DNA of 64,000 nucleotides from Fervidobacterium changbaicum (GTDB lineage: Bacteria > Thermotogota > Thermotogae > Thermotogales > Fervidobacteriaceae). A program made the position numbers and the translations under genes. The stretch covers positions 620,001 to 684,000 of the forward strand of contig NZ_CP026721.1 of the NCBI RefSeq assembly GCF_004117075.1. The letters run 5' to 3'. Shown here one piece after another: positions 63,071-64,000 of the stretch (its first letter is position 1; each line of letters opens with the position of its first letter). The notes below the pieces were generated by a model. That model saw nothing but the letters and a program-made list of their open reading frames with translations. It was not told the DNA's origin and did not search any database.

Positions 63071-63086
63071 TTGAGCCGAGGCTCAA
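63071..63086. promoter_or_regulatory. Palindrome at the transcription start of the rubrerythrin-like gene
   Basis: TTGAGCC-GA-GGCTCAA, a perfect 7-bp inverted repeat with a 2-nt centre, beginning 5 nt after the -10 box. Its position fits an operator; the tight centre disfavours an RNA hairpin. The regulator is unknown. Confidence 0.6.
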
Positions 63087-63115
63087 TACATTCTGAATCT
63101 TTGGGAGGTGTGAAC

Positions 63116-63595
63116 ATGAGAGGAAGAGAGTTATTAAACATCGCTATTAAAGTGGAATCGGCAGGTTACAGCTATTATTCTAAACTTGCAGAGAAAACAC
63201 AAGGTCAACTCAAAGTCTTCTTCAACGAACTTGCGCAACAAGAGAGAGACCATGCAAAAAGGTTCGAGGAGATAATGAAGAAGTACCAAGAAGACCCATC
63301 GCTGGCTACTTGGCAAAATGAAGAAGTAAGTGGTTACGCTGAAACCTATGCAAAGGCTTTCATCTTCCCTGAAATTGAAAACGAAAACATTCCAGAAACA
63401 GTGCTTGGTGCTCTTAGAAGAGCCATCGAAGTTGAAAAAGATTCCATAATATACTATAACGAGATTAAACAACTAATCCCCGATCCAAAGCCGGTGGAAG
63501 AGATAATAAACGAAGAAAAGGAACACTTAAGGAAACTTTCTGAAAAGATTCTAAGCGAAGACCTGTCAACATACAGTGAAGGAAGCATGATTTAA
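63116..63595 (+). CDS. Ferritin-like rubrerythrin-domain protein
   Basis: 159-residue four-helix-bundle diiron protein of the rubrerythrin (erythrin) family, without the rubredoxin domain. Helix A has the ligand Glu in NIAIKVESAGYSYYSKLAEK; helix B gives ELAQQERDHAKRFEEIMKKY (ExxH); helix C has LRRAIEVEKDSIIYYNEIKQ; helix D has EEIINEEKEHLRKLSEKILS (ExxH). It probably reduces peroxide or stores iron in oxygen defence. The start is ATG 63116, 7 nt after GGGAGGTG. Preceded by a palindrome-marked promoter and followed by a terminator, so monocistronic. Confidence 0.9.
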   Translation: MRGRELLNIAIKVESAGYSYYSKLAEKTQGQLKVFFNELAQQERDHAKRFEEIMKKYQEDPSLATWQNEEVSGYAETYAKAFIFPEIENENIPETVLGALRRAIEVEKDSIIYYNEIKQLIPDPKPVEEIINEEKEHLRKLSEKILSEDLSTYSEGSMI

Positions 63596-63613
63596 GCAAT
63601 TCTAATAATATCA

Positions 63614-63645
63614 AAACAAGAACCCGGTTTTCCGGGTTCTTGTTT
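63614..63645 (+). terminator. Terminator after the rubrerythrin-like gene
   Basis: 14-bp perfect stem AAACAAGAACCCGG / CCGGGTTCTTGTTT with a TTTT loop, 19 nt past the stop. Confidence 0.9.
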
Positions 63646-63670
63646 ATACAGTCAGGGGGACGTATTTGAC

Positions 63671-64000
63671 ATGTCGAACCCATCCAAATTCTGCAAAAGT
63701 TTTGCTTGTTTTTTCTTCTTGCTAATCTTCATATTAAAATCATCGATCTTCTCTACACAAATAACATTTTCGTTTGTCGGAGACGTTATGTTCCACATGC
63801 CCACTATAAACTCCGCTTACTCAAATGGCAGATACGATTTTAAAAATATCTTCTCATATGTAAAGAAATACATTGAAAAAAGCGATATTGCTTTCTGTAA
63901 CCTTGAAACAACTCTTGGTGGACTACCATACACTGGATACCCACAGTTCTCCTCACCCGACGAAGTACTCGACGCGCTAAAGTACGCGGGTTTTGACATT
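63671..64000 (+). CDS. CapA-family protein, N-terminal part (cut by window edge)
   Basis: 110 residues are visible. A signal sequence (SFACFFFLLIFILKSSIFST) is followed by ITFSFVGDVMFHMPTINSAY, the CapA/PgsA metallophosphatase-like motif (GDxM), then ISYVKKYIEKSDIAFCNLET-like text (FSYVKKYIEKSDIAFCNLET) and SSPDEVLDALKYAGFDI. CapA-type proteins act in poly-gamma-glutamate or capsule synthesis, but many homologues are uncharacterised exported phosphatase-like proteins. ATG 63671 follows AGGGGGACG. The remainder lies beyond 64000. Confidence 0.85.
   Translation, partial: MSNPSKFCKSFACFFFLLIFILKSSIFSTQITFSFVGDVMFHMPTINSAYSNGRYDFKNIFSYVKKYIEKSDIAFCNLETTLGGLPYTGYPQFSSPDEVLDALKYAGFDI

Overview
The window looks like a chromosomal segment of a thermophilic member of the Thermotogota, most likely Fervidobacterium or a close relative. 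This rests on gene content and protein character: a short (871-residue) DnaE-type polymerase, an SLH/coiled-coil/C-terminal-anchor outer-membrane (toga) protein of the Omp-alpha kind, a split glycine decarboxylase (GcvPA/GcvPB), NuoE/NuoF-like subunits of bifurcating-hydrogenase type, a GH4 glycosidase, and proteins rich in Lys and Glu. The genus is an inference; no rRNA gene is present. Coding density is very high, many starts are GTG or TTG behind strong Shine-Dalgarno (SD) sequences, and neighbouring genes often overlap by 4 nt (ATGA/TTGA).

Layout. 1-1969 (minus): flgA-flgH-flgI, the last cut by the window edge. 2221-8903 (minus): one long operon from a promoter near 8900 to a strong terminator at 2221-2248, encoding a Lys-rich peptide, a degenerate ABC ATPase, a PfkB kinase, a CBS protein, MtaB, a class IV aminotransferase, a DciA-like protein and GyrB. 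8983-17474 (minus): aspartate-type aminotransferase, glycine cleavage GcvPB/GcvPA/GcvT (no gcvH), nicotinate phosphoribosyltransferase, and a TIGR03960-type radical SAM protein. 17600-19869: two tandem paralogous secreted proteins, one frameshifted. 19969-26519 (minus): rhomboid protease, YbaB, ApbE, AmmeMemoRadiSam-type radical SAM enzyme, DnaE, Rpe. 26685-26810: an orphan structured RNA resembling an IS605/TnpB omega-RNA scar. 26838-29725 (plus): phoH-pgpH-ybeY. 29733-31538: MBL hydrolase and CsaB-type pyruvyl transferase.

31607-36695 (minus): redox operon nuoE - 2Fe-2S protein - NuoF-like with ferredoxin domain - (terminator) - second nuoE - second nuoF, with no HydA-type catalytic subunit. 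36858-40463: EamA transporter, cupin, NADH oxidase, pyroglutamyl peptidase. 40456-42896: a receiver-SpoIIE phosphatase gene split by a complete IS6-like insertion sequence with an 8-bp target duplication. 43000-50536: GH4 glycosidase, RecN, cytidine deaminase, CorC-like protein, PAS-GGDEF protein, iron alcohol dehydrogenase. 50658-55621 (minus): Omp-alpha-like protein, CheB, DgkA, KorC, KorB, dCMP deaminase. 55732-59232 (plus): Ogt, a class A PBP, an orphan enolase-superfamily N-terminal domain, and Ndk. 59490-64000: Cache-GGDEF protein, NhaC antiporter, rubrerythrin-like protein with a palindromic promoter-proximal site, and the start of a CapA-family protein.

Themes. Fermentative redox metabolism (NuoE/F modules, KorBC, NADH oxidase, Fe-ADH), envelope biogenesis (Omp-alpha, CsaB, PBP, DgkA, rhomboid), second-messenger signalling (two GGDEF proteins, PgpH-type HD protein), and flagella/chemotaxis (flgAHI, cheB). 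The most notable unexplained items are the IS-split phosphatase that restores exactly on excision, the orphan omega-RNA-like element, the stop-less fusion of a small domain to GcvT with an internal start, a four-cysteine reading frame lying in frame behind a UGA in the redox operon, a degenerate ABC ATPase, and an isolated enolase-superfamily capping domain.
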